Of a stretch of 64,000 nucleotides of DNA, positions 63,233 through 64,000 are shown piece after piece. Source of the DNA: Roseiarcus sp963741405 (lineage in GTDB: Bacteria > Pseudomonadota > Alphaproteobacteria > Rhizobiales > Beijerinckiaceae); the NCBI GenBank assembly GCA_963741405.1, contig CAVUHX010000053.1:1-64000 (forward strand). Direction: 5' to 3'. The notes under the pieces were generated by a model. The model had not been told where the DNA came from and made no database searches. It saw only the letters and a list, made by a program, of their open reading frames with translations. The position numbers were made by a program, and so were the translations under genes. Numbering within the stretch: the first letter of the stretch is position 1; every line of letters begins with the position of its first letter.

Positions 63233-64000
63233 TCAGGGCTGCCCCGAGACCTTGGAGAAGTCCGCGACCGCGTGCATCGCCTCCCGCAATTCCCCGAGGA
63301 GCCGCAGGCGGTTGAGCCGCAGGGCGGGATCGTCGGCGTTGACGGTCACGTCGAGGAAGAAGGCGTCGACCGGCGCGCGCAAGCCGGCAAGCGCCCGCAT
63401 CGCCCCCTCGAAGTCCTCCCGTCCGATCCGTTCTCGCGCCGCCGCCCCAGCCGACGCCAGCGCGTCGGCAAGGTCCTTCTCCGCCTTGAGGACGAGAGCG
63501 GAGGGGTCGTGTGCGCCGGCGAAGGCGCCCGCGCCGTCACGTCTCTCCTCGGCCCGCAGGATATTGGCGGCGCGCCGGTAGCCGGTCAGCAGGTTCTGCC
63601 CGTCCTCGCTGTCGAGCAGGCGGCCCAGCGCCTCGACCCGCCAGACGATCGTCAGAAGATCGTCCTGGCCGGGCAGGGCGAACACGGCGTCGATCAGGTC
63701 GTAGCGTGCGCCCTTGTCGCGCAGGTAGATCTTCAGGCGGTCGGCGAAGAAGGCGAGCAGGCTCCCGGTGATCGCCCTGAGCCGCGCGTCATCGGGAACT
63801 TCCGCCCGCCGCGTCGCGCGCGAGACGGCGCCGACAACCGCCTCGAGCTCCGGCCCCTTGGGGAAGCCGCGCTTCTCGAGCGACTGGACGAGAGCGCCCG
63901 CCTCGTCCTCGCGGGCGAATTCGACGTCGAGCAGGGCGCCCCAGACCGCGGCGTTCAAAAGCGGCGTGAGCGGCAGTCTCAGCCCGTTCTCGAGCACGAT
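63233..64000 (-). CDS. glyS: Glycyl-tRNA synthetase beta subunit, C-terminal part (runs off the window)
   Basis: The visible 254 residues match the C-terminal domain of the bacterial beta subunit: RRTGAITGSLLAFFADRLKI-type region (AITGSLLAFFADRLKIYLRD), GARYDLIDAVFALPGQDDLL and, near the end, VDAFFLDVTVNADDPALRLN and RLRLLGELREAMHAVADFSK. It charges tRNA-Gly with the alpha subunit GlyQ. The gene continues past 64000. The stop is at 63233. Confidence 0.93.
   Translation of the reverse strand: MVLENGLRLPLTPLLNAAVWGALLDVEFAREDEAGALVQSLEKRGFPKGPELEAVVGAVSRATRRAEVPDDARLRAITGSLLAFFADRLKIYLRDKGARYDLIDAVFALPGQDDLLTIVWRVEALGRLLDSEDGQNLLTGYRRAANILRAEERRDGAGAFAGAHDPSALVLKAEKDLADALASAGAAARERIGREDFEGAMRALAGLRAPVDAFFLDVTVNADDPALRLNRLRLLGELREAMHAVADFSKVSGQP

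Overview
The window is a 64 kb piece of a GC-rich bacterial chromosome. Gene content (HrcA, PPDK, TypA, GyrB, GlyS beta, a Liv-type ABC transporter, SEC-C and HdeD proteins, a PHB-depolymerase-type esterase with a ribbon-helix-helix regulator) and the dispersed hairpin repeats point to an alphaproteobacterium, most likely Hyphomicrobiales (Rhizobiales). This is inference from protein resemblance; no rRNA or tRNA gene was seen. Intact housekeeping genes alternate with accessory patches full of decayed genes.

Layout. 1-5.6 kb: a frameshifted metH 3' end, a frameshifted type ISP restriction-modification gene, a second metH 3' end, an orphan frameshifted mazE and a third metH 3' end. 5.6-10.7 kb: small accessory genes and a secreted caspase-fold protein that has lost both catalytic residues. 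11-15.4 kb: ppdK, hdeD-like and hrcA. 15.7-20 kb: a TPP enzyme, a TSUP exporter and a SEC-C protein. 20.2-24.7 kb: a Dyp-type peroxidase operon with uncharacterised partners. 25.3-39 kb: a deaminase-type amidohydrolase, psiE, an isomerase, aroC, a Tat phosphoesterase, a hemolysin III family protein, a PEP-CTERM protein, typA, an HTH/BrnT pair, a broken FAD oxidoreductase and purB. 39.1-41.6 kb: parDE, then an esterase with its RHH regulator. 41.8-46.8 kb: a five-gene Liv-type ABC operon. 46.9-50.4 kb: an ACT-like protein, a dead hybrid kinase, a thioesterase, a Spy-like protein, a possible sRNA and a class II aldolase. 50.6-61.5 kb: gyrB, a broken DUF433/DUF5615 pair, a partial copy of the gyrB 3' end, a decayed STAND NTPase-TPR locus, an intact IS21-family element and a tacAT-type pair. 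61.8-64 kb: an MFS transporter and the 3' part of glyS.

Main observation. At two unrelated housekeeping genes (metH and gyrB) the 3' end of the gene is duplicated on the far side of inserted restriction or toxin-antitoxin modules. The copies are divergent and decaying. The same pattern at two loci suggests that defence or TA cassettes enter at gene 3' ends together with, or while generating, a copy of that end. The second notable locus is the STAND NTPase-TPR gene with a translationally coupled small protein and HTH gene, which resembles NTPase-based biological conflict systems but is interrupted by about five frameshifts. Frameshifts cluster in accessory genes and are absent from the housekeeping genes, which favours real decay over sequencing error.
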